From: Methanosarcinaceae archaeon
GTDB taxonomy: Archaea; Halobacteriota; Methanosarcinia; Methanosarcinales; Methanosarcinaceae
Assembly: GCA_020055655.1 (NCBI GenBank)
Contig: JAIPUR010000002.1
Span: forward strand, 62,001-126,000
Length of the DNA stretch: 64,000 nucleotides
Reading direction: 5' to 3'
Made by a program: the position numbers and the translations under genes. This document shows positions 17,467 through 27,110 of the stretch, piece after piece (the first letter of the stretch is position 1; every line of letters begins with the position of its first letter). The notes beneath the pieces are model-generated. The model did not search any database. It saw only the letters and a program-made list of their open reading frames with translations, and was not told the origin of the DNA.

Positions 17467-18255
17467 TTACTGGATACTCAAGTCCACAAGTTCATATTCC
17501 AGATTCTCAGTTTCAAGCCTGCTCAATATAGATGGTACTTCTTCGTCAATTGCCAGTACCAATGAGGACAGTCCATGATATGCAGCTTCGATAACCGATT
17601 CTTTTGCACCGAACATCACATTTGGTTCCACATCTATCTTTTTTAAAGCTATTAATGACTCAACACCAATGGTTGCAATATATGCCTTTGATTCTGCAAG
17701 AGTTCTAAGGCGCTCTATATCTACGTTATTAGATCCACCACGCTCTACTCTGTGTATCTTGCAAACAGTTATGCTTGCATTCTCAAGATCGATAAGTCCC
17801 AGAAGGTCGGTAACACCGACATCTTCTCCTTTCTTAGCATCTGATATTATAGTTCCACTTGCATTTGTCACATTCTCTTTTCCAACATATAGGAGACCCT
17901 CATTCATTTTCAGATATACTTTGTCGTCCTTCTGAAGGTCTTCTTCAGCGATTGCCGTCCATGTTGAAACATGACTAATTATATCGCTCATTACGTAGCG
18001 TGCATAGCGCTTCATGTCATTGGCATTTTCAAGTACCCATTCCACGCCCTGCTTTGTAATTCTATAGCGAACTCTTCCTTCGGAGTAGATCAAACCTTCA
18101 GCAACAAGCTCTTTGATGTATTCAGATACCGCTTGTGGTGTCACACCTATTTTTTCAGCAATTTCCTTTTGTCTGACATTAGGTTGGTGCGCTGCAATTT
18201 CAATTAGTATTTGAAATTTAGTAATACCACTCTTGCTATGAAGAAGATCGATCAT
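17467..18255 (-). CDS. Archaeal winged-helix transcriptional regulator (COG1497-like)
   Basis: A 262-residue protein with an N-terminal winged helix (residues about 10-75): VRQKEIAEKIGVTPQAVSEYIKELVAEGLI is the recognition region and GRVRYRITKQG the wing. The remaining 180 residues form a conserved ligand-like domain with GTIISDAKKGEDVGVTDLLGLIDLENASI. The pattern fits the archaeal COG1497 predicted regulators; no ligand is known. Its ATG overlaps the stop of the upstream regulator by four bases, so both are translated from one message and may act together. Confidence 0.75.
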   Translation of the reverse strand: MIDLLHSKSGITKFQILIEIAAHQPNVRQKEIAEKIGVTPQAVSEYIKELVAEGLIYSEGRVRYRITKQGVEWVLENANDMKRYARYVMSDIISHVSTWTAIAEEDLQKDDKVYLKMNEGLLYVGKENVTNASGTIISDAKKGEDVGVTDLLGLIDLENASITVCKIHRVERGGSNNVDIERLRTLAESKAYIATIGVESLIALKKIDVEPNVMFGAKESVIEAAYHGLSSLVLAIDEEVPSILSRLETENLEYELVDLSIQ

Positions 18256-18764
18256 TCCATTTCCTCATCTGCAAGTTTTAATCTTTGTCCCATGACTGAC
18301 AATTTATCTGATCTTCTTGCGACTGCGCGTATGTACAAAGCACTCTTATTAAGTGATCTTGTTAGACTACTCATTGAACTATTACCTTGTTCTACAAGGT
18401 ATTCAAGCTCTTCTATAGCATCCTTTACTTCTTCATACGGCAAGAAAGTCAGCATTATGATGTCGCTCATGTCTTCAAAAGAACACTGGAAGTTTGTCTG
18501 AACCTTGGAATAAGAAGTTCGGTATTCCTTGTCAGGATTCTTTCCAGGTTCTGGCATATGCCACTGACTCTCTATAAGACCACATTTTTTAAGGATATTG
18601 ATGCTGGTTGTAACATCCGTTCCTAATGCCTCATCTAAGTCATCTTTTGTCATCCACAGATTAAGAAGTTCATCAAAAACCTTTTTATGTTTTTTTGATC
18701 CAAAAACTTGAAGTAGAGGTACGAGTTCAGAAGGGTCGTTGATAATTCTTGTTCGTTTACTCAT
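18252..18764 (-). CDS. ArsR-like winged-helix protein, paired with the downstream regulator
   Basis: A 170-residue protein with a probable winged helix in its first half (LLQVFGSKKHKKVFDELLNLWMTKDDLDEALG, then TTSINILKKCGLIES). The second half is helical and contains FEDMSDIIMLTFLPYEEVKDAIEELE. The ATG at 18764 is preferred over 18797 because GAGGT lies eight bases upstream and homologues would begin near MSKRTRII. It overlaps the next regulator gene by four bases. The DNA target is unknown. The divergent region toward 19027 is AT-rich and could hold an operator for either side. Confidence 0.7.
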   Translation of the reverse strand: MSKRTRIINDPSELVPLLQVFGSKKHKKVFDELLNLWMTKDDLDEALGTDVTTSINILKKCGLIESQWHMPEPGKNPDKEYRTSYSKVQTNFQCSFEDMSDIIMLTFLPYEEVKDAIEELEYLVEQGNSSMSSLTRSLNKSALYIRAVARRSDKLSVMGQRLKLADEEME

Positions 18765-19026
18765 TTTTTTAACCTCATAAATGGACCTGAATAGCACATT
18801 TGAACATTTTGATAAATCAATAAGTATAACTTGTCCAAATGAATGCTTATTTTTGGCATCAAGGTAATAGGGGTTTAAACTTAATAAAGGTGTTGTGGCT
18901 CTTAGCCATATCTTAAGAATGTACTGTAGTATGGATATTCTATTTCAATTCTGAATAATTATTCTTATGCTCTGTATTTTTCAATGTGTACCGTTAGGTT
19001 TATCCAACTCTGTTACCAATGTTGAT

Positions 19027-19656
19027 ATGAATACTATGCCTGATACTCTTTATTTAAAGATAAATGAAATTCTGGAAGGGGAGCAACTTTCAATAAGCGC
19101 TATCACTCGAAACCTCAAAGGTGTAGGTTTCGATGAACATCGGCTTGTTATGACTGGTTATCTGCGCGCACTGAAGGACATGGGTAAACTGAATGAGGTT
19201 GACATCCCACCTTCTAAAGTATATAGCAAAATCCCGGAAGTGGAAAATGCGGATCATTTTCTTGACCTTTACTCTGCTATATCAAAAAGCATTGTATACG
19301 TTGACAAACGAATGCGTCTTCCCGTGGTGGTTTATATTTTCACCAGGGTTTTGGAAAGGCCGGTATTTAAAGCAGAACTTGCAAAAATGAACTTTAATCC
19401 CGGGAACATTAATGATGCTTTGCATAGCTCTGAAAGTTTAATAGCAGAATCATCAAATGAAAATCTACGGGAATATATCACAGGTATATCCAAAATAAAA
19501 ATACCTTCTATGGACTCTGCTTATGAAATTAGCAGAGAAAGCACTGAACTTATCAGCTATTCAAATGATGTGTTGATCAAGCTTCTTAAAAGTTCCGTTG
19601 ACGTGAGTGGTATGGTTCCCAAGACAAAGAGTACAAGCCTTGATGATTTTAGTTGA
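19027..19656 (+). CDS. Protein of unknown function with a helical, winged-helix-like N-terminus
   Basis: A protein of about 209 residues that I do not recognise. The N-terminal 60 residues (ILEGEQLSISAITRNLKGVGFDEHRLVMTGYLRALKDMGKLNEV) have the spacing of a winged helix. The rest is charged and helical, with no catalytic motif, signal or membrane segment. The start is uncertain: ATG 19027 begins the compact domain, while the longer frame from 18967 adds 20 residues of poor composition. No strong ribosome site is seen. It lies 24 bases before the nitrilase-family gene and probably shares its transcript. Confidence 0.6.
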   Translation: MNTMPDTLYLKINEILEGEQLSISAITRNLKGVGFDEHRLVMTGYLRALKDMGKLNEVDIPPSKVYSKIPEVENADHFLDLYSAISKSIVYVDKRMRLPVVVYIFTRVLERPVFKAELAKMNFNPGNINDALHSSESLIAESSNENLREYITGISKIKIPSMDSAYEISRESTELISYSNDVLIKLLKSSVDVSGMVPKTKSTSLDDFS

Positions 19657-19680
19657 GGTTTGCTTCTGGAGTTTTTAACC

Positions 19681-20478
19681 ATGACCAAAATAAAAGTTGC
19701 CTGTGTGCAGATGGATATATCCCATTGTGATAAAGATGCAAATATCAAAAAAGCACTTTCAATGGCAGAACATGCTTTGTCCGAAGGTGCTGAGGTAATA
19801 GTTTTTCCAGAAGTATTTTCAACTGGTTTTTGCTACGAGAATATGGATCATTTAGCTGAAACACAAAGCGGATATACAATCTCCCGTTTATGTGAATTCT
19901 CCAGAAGCAATGATTGTGTTATTGTAGCTTCAATAATCGAAAAAGATGTTTCGGGCTCAAACTCGATCTATTATAATCTTGGTTTTTGTATTGAAAATGG
20001 AAACATTGCCGGAACTTATCGGAAAACACATCCATTCAAAAAAGAAGGCAATTTCTTTGAAGCCGGAGATTCAATAAAACCCATAAAACTTACAAAATAC
20101 AATTTGAAAATTGGCCTTGAGATCTGCTATGAGGTTCGATTTCCTGAGGTTGCCCGAAAGCTTGTTCTTGAAGGAGCAAATATACTGATCACTATAGCTG
20201 AATTCCCCAAACCTCGCAGGCATATATGGAATACGCTCGCTAATGCTAGAGCAATTGAAAATCAGATTCCGCACATTGCCTGTAATTGCACAGGTTCAAG
20301 CCCGGATTCCTCATTCTTTGGTGGTTCACTGATTGTAGATGCTCTGGGGCAACTTTGTGTGGAGGCGGATGATGCTGAATGTGTGATCATCCATACGCTC
20401 GATTTGGATGATGTCAAAAATGTAAGGTCTGTGGTGCGTGTTTTTGATGATCGGAATCCTCATCTTTACAAGATATGA
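19681..20478 (+). CDS. Carbon-nitrogen hydrolase (nitrilase superfamily, amidase-like)
   Basis: A 265-residue enzyme with the full Glu-Lys-Cys triad of the nitrilase superfamily: Glu44 in VFPEVFSTG, Lys115 in YRKTHPFKKEG and Cys149 in LEICYEVRFPE. The fourth active-site acid is likely the Glu of the EVRFPE segment. The superfamily hydrolyses nitriles, amides or carbamoyl groups; this length and the YRKTHPF context resemble omega-amidase and N-carbamoyl amidase-like members, but the substrate cannot be told. ATG 19681 is chosen over 19660 because CTGGAG lies about nine bases upstream and MTKIKVACVQM is the family start. Confidence 0.85.
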   Translation: MTKIKVACVQMDISHCDKDANIKKALSMAEHALSEGAEVIVFPEVFSTGFCYENMDHLAETQSGYTISRLCEFSRSNDCVIVASIIEKDVSGSNSIYYNLGFCIENGNIAGTYRKTHPFKKEGNFFEAGDSIKPIKLTKYNLKIGLEICYEVRFPEVARKLVLEGANILITIAEFPKPRRHIWNTLANARAIENQIPHIACNCTGSSPDSSFFGGSLIVDALGQLCVEADDAECVIIHTLDLDDVKNVRSVVRVFDDRNPHLYKI

Positions 20479-20521
20479 CTGAACTTGATCAAAGTTTTAG
20501 TATCAATGAAAATTTGTAAAA

Positions 20522-22138
20522 CTAAGCCATTTTGAGACAGACCCAGAAAATGGTTCCTTTTCCTTCCGGATTATCTTCAACACCAACACTTCCTTCATGC
20601 AGGTCTACAATGCGTTTGACAATGGCCAAGCCTAGTCCACTTCCTTTTATATTCTTTTTGTCTGCCCGTTTGAAACGATCAAATATGTGTTCCTTTGATT
20701 CATCAGAGATCCCATCTCCCGAATCTGCAATTTTAATCTTCCAATCCATATGATCATTTTTATCAATGGATATTTTTATCTTTGAATTTCCCGGGGCATA
20801 TTTCAGGCTATTGGATATTATGTTTGAAAACACGTCTTCAATTATGGAATTTGTGTTTGCCATATACTGACCATGAAAATCAAATTCTATTTCCATGTTA
20901 CTTTCATCAAGCTTTGGTTTTAAAGTTCTAATAACATCATTGATGATGTCTTTTATATTTGTTCTGTGAAACTCAAGCTCTTCAATACTTTCAAGTTTAG
21001 CCAGGCGTGCTGCATTATCTATCATTCCAATGAGATTGTTATTATTTCTTTCAATTGTCTGGAGTGCAACTACTTTCTGTTGGTTATCTTCTTCTTCAAT
21101 GAGGGACTCGATATATCCTTTTATTACTGTTGCAGGATTGATGAGGTCATGCCTAAGTATATCTGTGAAAAGGTCTTTCAGCTCATTTGAATTCTTAAGC
21201 TCGATAAAGTACTTCTTTAATTTTTCTTCTGCAAGTTTCCTTTCCTTTATTTCGTTCTCAAGTTCAATGTTCTTTGAGTTCAATTCCTCTGTCTTCTCTT
21301 CAACTTTATTCTTCAGAATTATGCTTAGTATAACAAGTAAGAGAAATGCTCCTCCTCCGATACTCACTGAAAAACGCAGCCATTCGGGACTCTCCCATGT
21401 ATTCAGGCTATTTGTGGATTCCTTTTCTTCCTGGATCTCCTGAATGCTTTCTTCTATGGCTATTCTAAACTCTTCTTTGGCAGTTGGGGACATTGCAAAA
21501 ACAATATCATTAGGAGATATTACAAAAGAGATTTTTTTAACTTTATAATTCGGGGCGTATATCTCAGCATGTAGCTTTGATACGATTCCAGCATCAACTT
21601 CCTTACTATCTACCAATTCAAGTACATTGATGTATCCTTCTGTCTCAATAAAGTGATAATTATTGATGGAATCTTTTATGCTGGAATTGAAACTTTTGTA
21701 GAAATAGTCATTTTTGCATACTGCAATCTTTTTTCCTTGCAGGTCTTGCAGTGAAATTATGTTGGATCCGTAATATGTGTACACAACCCCCCAATCCGTG
21801 GACAGTATTTCCTTTGTGAGCATGTAATTCTCATCCATTTCCGAAGAATATGGGACTGCAAGGACAATATCGACAATTCCTGTATTCAGATTTTCTAGAT
21901 TTTTTTCCCATGTGCTCGGGATGTATTCAAGCTCCCATCCCTGTTTCAATGCGATGGATTCCATCATATCTATATGCTGTCCACTTATGGTTCCGTTCTC
22001 ATGGATTACACTCAGGGGCTCATAATTGAAAACACCAACATTGATCTTATTATCTTCGCCAACAACAGCTCCACAACTAACGGATTGTAAAATGATTGCG
22101 ATGATAAGTAATTTTAAAGTAGCTTTAACAAAGCTCAT
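20522..22138 (-). CDS. Sensor histidine kinase with extracytoplasmic solute-binding domain
   Basis: A protein of about 538 residues. An N-terminal signal-like segment is followed by a bacterial solute-binding protein family 3 domain (residues about 35-240, with NYEPLSVIHENGTISGQHIDMME and DIVLAVPYS). A membrane helix (GGGAFLLLVILSIILK) comes next, then a coiled coil. The histidine kinase core has the H-box ILRHDLINPATVIKGYIESL near residue 325 and the N, G1 and G2 boxes of the ATPase (SDGISDESK, RFKRADKKNIKGSGLGLAI). It presumably senses a small external solute. No receiver-domain partner is adjacent. The start is uncertain: ATG 22138 gives a standard signal peptide, ATG 22183 adds 15 residues. 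Confidence 0.85.
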   Translation of the reverse strand: MSFVKATLKLLIIAIILQSVSCGAVVGEDNKINVGVFNYEPLSVIHENGTISGQHIDMMESIALKQGWELEYIPSTWEKNLENLNTGIVDIVLAVPYSSEMDENYMLTKEILSTDWGVVYTYYGSNIISLQDLQGKKIAVCKNDYFYKSFNSSIKDSINNYHFIETEGYINVLELVDSKEVDAGIVSKLHAEIYAPNYKVKKISFVISPNDIVFAMSPTAKEEFRIAIEESIQEIQEEKESTNSLNTWESPEWLRFSVSIGGGAFLLLVILSIILKNKVEEKTEELNSKNIELENEIKERKLAEEKLKKYFIELKNSNELKDLFTDILRHDLINPATVIKGYIESLIEEEDNQQKVVALQTIERNNNNLIGMIDNAARLAKLESIEELEFHRTNIKDIINDVIRTLKPKLDESNMEIEFDFHGQYMANTNSIIEDVFSNIISNSLKYAPGNSKIKISIDKNDHMDWKIKIADSGDGISDESKEHIFDRFKRADKKNIKGSGLGLAIVKRIVDLHEGSVGVEDNPEGKGTIFWVCLKMA

Positions 22139-22263
22139 TCTGATTGGTGGCTTTAGCTGTTTGTATATACAGGAATATCTCATTATATATTATTATATAA
22201 TTAAATGATATATAATTTGCTTAAGTATGATATGAATATTTTGTCCATAAAAGCTGATTCAGC

Positions 22264-22297
22264 TCAAAAATAGGAAAAACGGCATAAACAATGCCGT
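22264..22297 (-). terminator. Hairpin terminator of leuS
   Basis: On the minus strand ACGGCAT-TGTTT-ATGCCGT, a 7-bp stem, runs straight into TTTTTCCTATTTTT. It starts just after the leuS stop. Confidence 0.65.
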
Positions 22298-22303
22298 CAT
22301 CTC

Positions 22304-25192
22304 TTATTCAAGGTATATTGCAGGTCTTAATGGACTTGCAAACCTTGATTTCTTTTCAGGATCGTATTCAGGTTCATCTGCTGTGTAAACTTCTATCGGG
22401 CATCCAATCTCGTTTACAAGGCATTCGATATTCTCTTCAAGTGTTTTCTTCTCATCCAGTTTGAAATCATTGAGCATTTCGAAACGCTCTGTCTTCATAC
22501 TTGAAATATCCGGAACCATTTTCTGTACGTACTTTGGAATTTCCTTGCCATATCTGCGGTTATCCGGTTCTGCCATCAACGTCTTTATCAGCTTCCCTGG
22601 ATTTAGCTCTCCTCCATTCTGCATGCTGATCGCAAGCTTGAATGCATCATTTTTCCATTGTGGGGATGTGTAAAGCACTGCTTTTTTAGGACTGAGCTTT
22701 GTGACCTTGATGATCTCTTCTATGTCGGATAATGTATTGACTATTAACTCTTCTGCAAGTTCAGCATCATTATCAATATATTCTGGCATGAATACTGGAT
22801 ATGCTGCAAGGGAGACAAATTCATTCTCATCATGTCCCATACCTGACCATATCTCTTCACAGATATGTGGTATGAATGGTGCCATCAGACGGACCCATCT
22901 GTTAAGTACATCATAAAGTACGGCACTTCCGCCACGTCTCTGGTACCATTTAATATCATTATAAAGCAGGAAGAATGCATTTTGCAATGCTCCTCTTGTG
23001 CGCAGGGATGTCATATCGTTATTTGTATCCCTCACACATTGCTCCAGCCTGCTTAGCATCCATCTGTCAATGAGTTTCAGTTCACCGGCCAGTCCGCTCT
23101 TTCCATCGGAATCGATAATCTCCATAGCAAGTTTATAGAATCTTTCAACTTGCTTTTTGGCACTTTCAACCTCTGTATTTCTCCAATCAGCGTCCTGGGT
23201 CTGCTCGGCACTGGACAATATATACATACGTGAGATGTCAGCACTATATGTATCAATGGCTTCTTTGAGCGTCAGGATAGGACCCTTTGACTTGCTCATC
23301 TTCTGTCCTTCAAGGGAAACAAATCCATTCACTGCAAGCGAGCGTGGCCATTTGTCCTCATCAAATATTGCCACATGATGGAAGAGGAAGAATAGCAGGT
23401 GGTTTGCTACAAGATCCTTCCCGGATGATCGCATATCAACAGGATACCAGTATTCAAAATCATTTCTCATCTGTGCGATGAGGTGCTCGTCCAGCCCTGT
23501 ATCAATTGCAGTTGCCTGCACAGTTCCTTTATTCAGAAGTACATAATCGAAGAGCTTTGCTGTAAGTTTTTCCGGTTCAATGCCCTGTGCAAAGAATTTG
23601 TTAGTGATATAATATGACATGTATATTGTAGAATCACCAAGGGATTCAATGAGCCAGTCCTGATCGAATGGCAACCTGGTTCCCAGGCCTTTCTTTCTGG
23701 CACATGCCTTATCTTTGAGCCAGTCTACTTTATTGTTGAATTCCACCCTGAGCTCTTCAGGGATGATGTTCATTTTTTCAATACATCTGTAAACCTTGTC
23801 TTTCCATTCAGGGTTGGAGTAGTTAAGGAACCACTGTCCTTTAACCATGTTCACAACACATTTGTGACCACAGCGACAGATTACAGGCTCACTGAATTCG
23901 TAGAATATCTCACCAATTCCTTGTTCGATCAGGTCTCTGGTAAGAGCATCTTTTATCTTTGAAACAGCAATACCTGCATACTTTCCAGTGTTCTCTTTAA
24001 GGACACCACCGTGGAATTCGCGACGATAGACCATTTTTGTAGCTTCTGTTGCTTTTGGATCGTTCTGGTCTGTGACCCCTAATTGTTCCACAGCTTCAAC
24101 TGCCGGATATTCTCCAAATTCCTTGGCATCGATAAGTGAGATAAGCTTGATGTCCCGAAGGTCTTCAGTAATTCCATATTCTGTAAGATCTTTTTCGTAA
24201 AGGTCTTTTAACGCCAGGTAATCAAAAGGTGCGTGAGCTGGCACACTCATAACTATTCCACTACCATTTCCAGCTTTTACAAATGAAGCAGGGAGTGTAA
24301 TTACATCTTTTCCGGTGAGTGGGTTTGTTACCTTGATGCCAACAAGTGTTTCTGATGGTACTTCTTCAATGAACTCCACTTCTCTATCAGTGTAAGTGAG
24401 TTTGGTGTGTGCTTCTTCACTAACGATCCATATTTCGTCCTTCCCATCTTTGCTGACTTTGACCTTGACATGTTTGATGTCTGGATTCACCCAGAGATTT
24501 GTAACTCCAAAGATGGTTTCGGGTCTTAGGGTGGCACATGGCAATATCATTCCGTTGTATTCGAATTTAACAAGTGTATAATCAACGATTGTCGCTTGCT
24601 CTCCATGAAGAATGTCATGGTCTTCAACTGGATTATTGTCATTTGGGCACCATTTTACCGGATGTGATCCTTTAACAATGAGTCCTTTTTCGTGAAGCAG
24701 GTTGAACTGCCACTCTATGAATTTTTTGTATGTGGGGTCTGTGGTAGTGAATTTCCTTCTCCAGTCAATGGAATATCCAATTGAGCGCATTGCTTTTTCA
24801 GCCTCTACACTGAAAAAATCCACGATCTTTTCAGGCTTGTTCAGGCCTGGAAGTATATCTTCAGGAATCCTGTGCAATCTGGTGTATACATCCATTGTCT
24901 CTGGATCTTTATTGTCAATGAGTTCTGCAAGACCCACAATTGGTGTGCCGGTAACATGGAATCCCATGGGGTAGAGCACATTGTATCCCTGCATTCTCTT
25001 GTGTCTTGCAATAACGTCCCCAATTGTGAAAGTCCTGGTGTGGCCTGCGTGTAAATTGCCGTTTAAATATGGGTATGGTATGGTTATGAGGAACTTTTCA
25101 CGTTCATCTGGTTCCGGCTCGAATATCCGGCTTTCATTCCAACGGCTTTGCCATTTATTTTCTACTTCTTGTGCATTGTATTCTTCTTCCAT
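22304..25192 (-). CDS. leuS: Leucyl-tRNA synthetase, archaeal type
   Basis: A 962-residue class I aminoacyl-tRNA synthetase charging tRNA-Leu. The HIGH motif is HAGH at residues 48-51 within PYPYLNGNLHAGH; the KMSKS motif occurs as GQKMSKSKG near residue 631. Between them lie a large CP1 editing domain with the threonine-rich TLRPETIFG and the archaeal/eukaryotic arrangement DWR(N)TEVES after KMSKS. ATG 25192 is preferred because AAGGTG lies seven bases upstream; the earlier start at 25219 has no site. The gene is monocistronic, with a clear terminator. All catalytic elements look intact. Confidence 0.96.
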   Translation of the reverse strand: MEEEYNAQEVENKWQSRWNESRIFEPEPDEREKFLITIPYPYLNGNLHAGHTRTFTIGDVIARHKRMQGYNVLYPMGFHVTGTPIVGLAELIDNKDPETMDVYTRLHRIPEDILPGLNKPEKIVDFFSVEAEKAMRSIGYSIDWRRKFTTTDPTYKKFIEWQFNLLHEKGLIVKGSHPVKWCPNDNNPVEDHDILHGEQATIVDYTLVKFEYNGMILPCATLRPETIFGVTNLWVNPDIKHVKVKVSKDGKDEIWIVSEEAHTKLTYTDREVEFIEEVPSETLVGIKVTNPLTGKDVITLPASFVKAGNGSGIVMSVPAHAPFDYLALKDLYEKDLTEYGITEDLRDIKLISLIDAKEFGEYPAVEAVEQLGVTDQNDPKATEATKMVYRREFHGGVLKENTGKYAGIAVSKIKDALTRDLIEQGIGEIFYEFSEPVICRCGHKCVVNMVKGQWFLNYSNPEWKDKVYRCIEKMNIIPEELRVEFNNKVDWLKDKACARKKGLGTRLPFDQDWLIESLGDSTIYMSYYITNKFFAQGIEPEKLTAKLFDYVLLNKGTVQATAIDTGLDEHLIAQMRNDFEYWYPVDMRSSGKDLVANHLLFFLFHHVAIFDEDKWPRSLAVNGFVSLEGQKMSKSKGPILTLKEAIDTYSADISRMYILSSAEQTQDADWRNTEVESAKKQVERFYKLAMEIIDSDGKSGLAGELKLIDRWMLSRLEQCVRDTNNDMTSLRTRGALQNAFFLLYNDIKWYQRRGGSAVLYDVLNRWVRLMAPFIPHICEEIWSGMGHDENEFVSLAAYPVFMPEYIDNDAELAEELIVNTLSDIEEIIKVTKLSPKKAVLYTSPQWKNDAFKLAISMQNGGELNPGKLIKTLMAEPDNRRYGKEIPKYVQKMVPDISSMKTERFEMLNDFKLDEKKTLEENIECLVNEIGCPIEVYTADEPEYDPEKKSRFASPLRPAIYLE

Positions 25193-25404
25193 TGCTCGCA
25201 CCTTTTCACGCTGGACCATATGTTTTCTAATTAGATATTATATAATATCGGGGTTTACATGGTAATAAATACCAAACTAAATAAAATAGTCGGAACAATT
25301 GTATTTTTTCAAAACCATATCTGCATATCTAAAGTTAGGATTCATCCATGTTTTTCTTTTAAATTACCGACATACTTATTCAACAGGACTCCAGTTTTCA
25401 TTCC

Positions 25405-25914
25405 ATGGAATTCAGAACACTTCAAGGGCATGTATCCATTGAAAATGTGCCTGCTTTTATAAAACAACTAAATTCAATAGCCGTTGAAAATGCCTGTATC
25501 ATTCAGGCAATGGATGCAAGAAAGATCGCCGGACAGAAACATGTTGAATTTGCAGTTGAAAAGGCGTTGCAGGCTAAAGAGTGCAATAATAATGTGGCAA
25601 AAGACCTTGGTGTGGAGATCATGAGGTATGCTTCTGGCAAAAGGCAGATAGAAGGCGCTTTTTCCATGGGTGTTCATACCGGTGAGAATGATGTGGTACT
25701 CGTGGTTCTGGGTGACACTGAACATATAGATCGTTCGATCAATGAATTGAAAAATGTAGTTTCTGAAAAGCCTGTATTGGCTTATAGGCCTTCAAAAAAG
25801 AAAGATATTCTTTCACAGTTTTGCATTACAGATGCTGAAATTGAAGCAATAGGTGAAGATATGATTCCGGATATTGTTCTTGAGCGTGTGGCTCTGGTCA
25901 ATATTCTGAAATAG
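25405..25914 (+). CDS. KEOPS complex subunit Cgi121
   Basis: A 169-residue protein of the Cgi121/TPRKB family, a KEOPS subunit that helps the Kae1-Bud32 core make N6-threonylcarbamoyladenosine (t6A) at position 37 of ANN-decoding tRNAs by binding the tRNA. Family blocks seen are IIQAMDARKIAGQKHVEFAVEKAL near residue 30 and LGVEIMRYASGKRQIEGAFSMGV near residue 70. No catalytic residues are expected. It is divergent from leuS and lies upstream of the FBPase and the t6A methylthiotransferase, so two consecutive tRNA A37 modification functions are close together. Confidence 0.85.
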   Translation: MEFRTLQGHVSIENVPAFIKQLNSIAVENACIIQAMDARKIAGQKHVEFAVEKALQAKECNNNVAKDLGVEIMRYASGKRQIEGAFSMGVHTGENDVVLVVLGDTEHIDRSINELKNVVSEKPVLAYRPSKKKDILSQFCITDAEIEAIGEDMIPDIVLERVALVNILK

Positions 25915-26015
25915 TTCTTTCCAAAATCCTAATATAGAAATTGTTAATAGGGGTGTAACAAATCTACCTATACGATTATCTGAATTCATTTAAAAAATCA
26001 TAAAGGAAATATCAT

Positions 26016-27104
26016 ATGCCTCATCCTAAAACAGCAGAAGAAATGATCAAGTGTGCCGGCCCTATAGAATGCGAACTGTTGCCTCAATTATTGCATGTAA
26101 CTGAGTCTGCAGCAATAGCAGCTTCTTATCAGATGGGCCGTGGCGAGAAGAACTATGCTGACCAGGTTTCAGTTGAATCCATGCGCAGAATGCTCAACTG
26201 CCTTGATATGAAAGGAATTATCAAGATCGGCGAAGGTGAACGTGATGAAGCTCCTATGCTTTTCATAGGTGAGGAAGTAGGTACATGGGAGGAGGATGTG
26301 GAGGTAGACATAGCTGTTGATCCTCTTGAGGGCACAAATCTTGCAGCTAACGGTTTACCAGGTGCAATAGCCGTAATGGCAATGGCAGAACGGGGTGGCC
26401 TTTTCCATGGTCCTGATATTTACATGGACAAGATCGTTGTTGGTCCTCAAGTTGTGAAATATGAAAAAGAACATCCAGATGAGATAATTGACCTTGACGC
26501 ACCAGTACGTCATAATCTCGAAATAGTTGCAAAGGCTCTGAATAGAAGTATTGATGAGATCGTTGTTGTCATTCTCGAGCGTGAAAGGCATGAAGAAAAG
26601 ATAAAAGAGATCAGGGAAGCAGGTGCCCGAGTAAATCTTGTGAGTGATGGGGATCTAATGCCAGGTGTTTCAACTGCCATTAGGGGCTCAGGTGTTCACA
26701 TGGTTTTAGGTTCAGGTGGCTCAGGTGAGGCTGTGCTTACTGCTGCTGCAATGAAGTGCCTCGGTGGAAAGATACTTGCACGCCTTGTGCTTCCTTCAGT
26801 TGCCAATGGGAAGTCCGCTGAAAAGATCGCAGAGGAGAGGTCTGAAAAGATGGAAAGACTTAATTCCATGGGTATCACAGAAGAGAACATCAATGATGTT
26901 CTTGATACTGATAACCTGGTCCCTGGCAATGATATTATCTTCTCAGCAACCGGTGTGACCTCCGGTCCGATACTTCGTGGTGTCAGTCTGTTTGGTGATG
27001 GCGATGCAAGGGTGCATAGTATCACCATTGGAAGTTCTGGAGTTGTCAAATTTACAGATACCATTTACATACATGATAAAGAGCGCAATGCATTGCGCTT
27101 CTAA
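26016..27104 (+). CDS. glpX: Fructose-1,6-bisphosphatase, class II (GlpX type)
   Basis: A 362-residue enzyme of the class II FBPase family, removing the C1 phosphate from fructose-1,6-bisphosphate in gluconeogenesis. Lithium-sensitive phosphatase motifs are present: GEGERDEAPMLFIGEEVG near residue 68 and the metal site VDPLEGTNLAA near residue 101. The sugar-binding end includes GSGGSGEAVLTAAAMKCLGG. It is slightly longer than the bacterial enzyme of about 335 residues. AAAGGAAAT precedes ATG 26016. The methylthiotransferase begins six bases after its stop. Most archaea use the bifunctional FBPA/P enzyme instead, so a GlpX type is notable. Confidence 0.87.
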   Translation: MPHPKTAEEMIKCAGPIECELLPQLLHVTESAAIAASYQMGRGEKNYADQVSVESMRRMLNCLDMKGIIKIGEGERDEAPMLFIGEEVGTWEEDVEVDIAVDPLEGTNLAANGLPGAIAVMAMAERGGLFHGPDIYMDKIVVGPQVVKYEKEHPDEIIDLDAPVRHNLEIVAKALNRSIDEIVVVILERERHEEKIKEIREAGARVNLVSDGDLMPGVSTAIRGSGVHMVLGSGGSGEAVLTAAAMKCLGGKILARLVLPSVANGKSAEKIAEERSEKMERLNSMGITEENINDVLDTDNLVPGNDIIFSATGVTSGPILRGVSLFGDGDARVHSITIGSSGVVKFTDTIYIHDKERNALRF

Positions 27105-27110
27105 ATTTTA

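Noticed and set aside
20532-25054. Plus-strand open frames opposite the sensor kinase and leuS
   Set aside because: Antisense shadows of strongly supported genes, with implausible composition.
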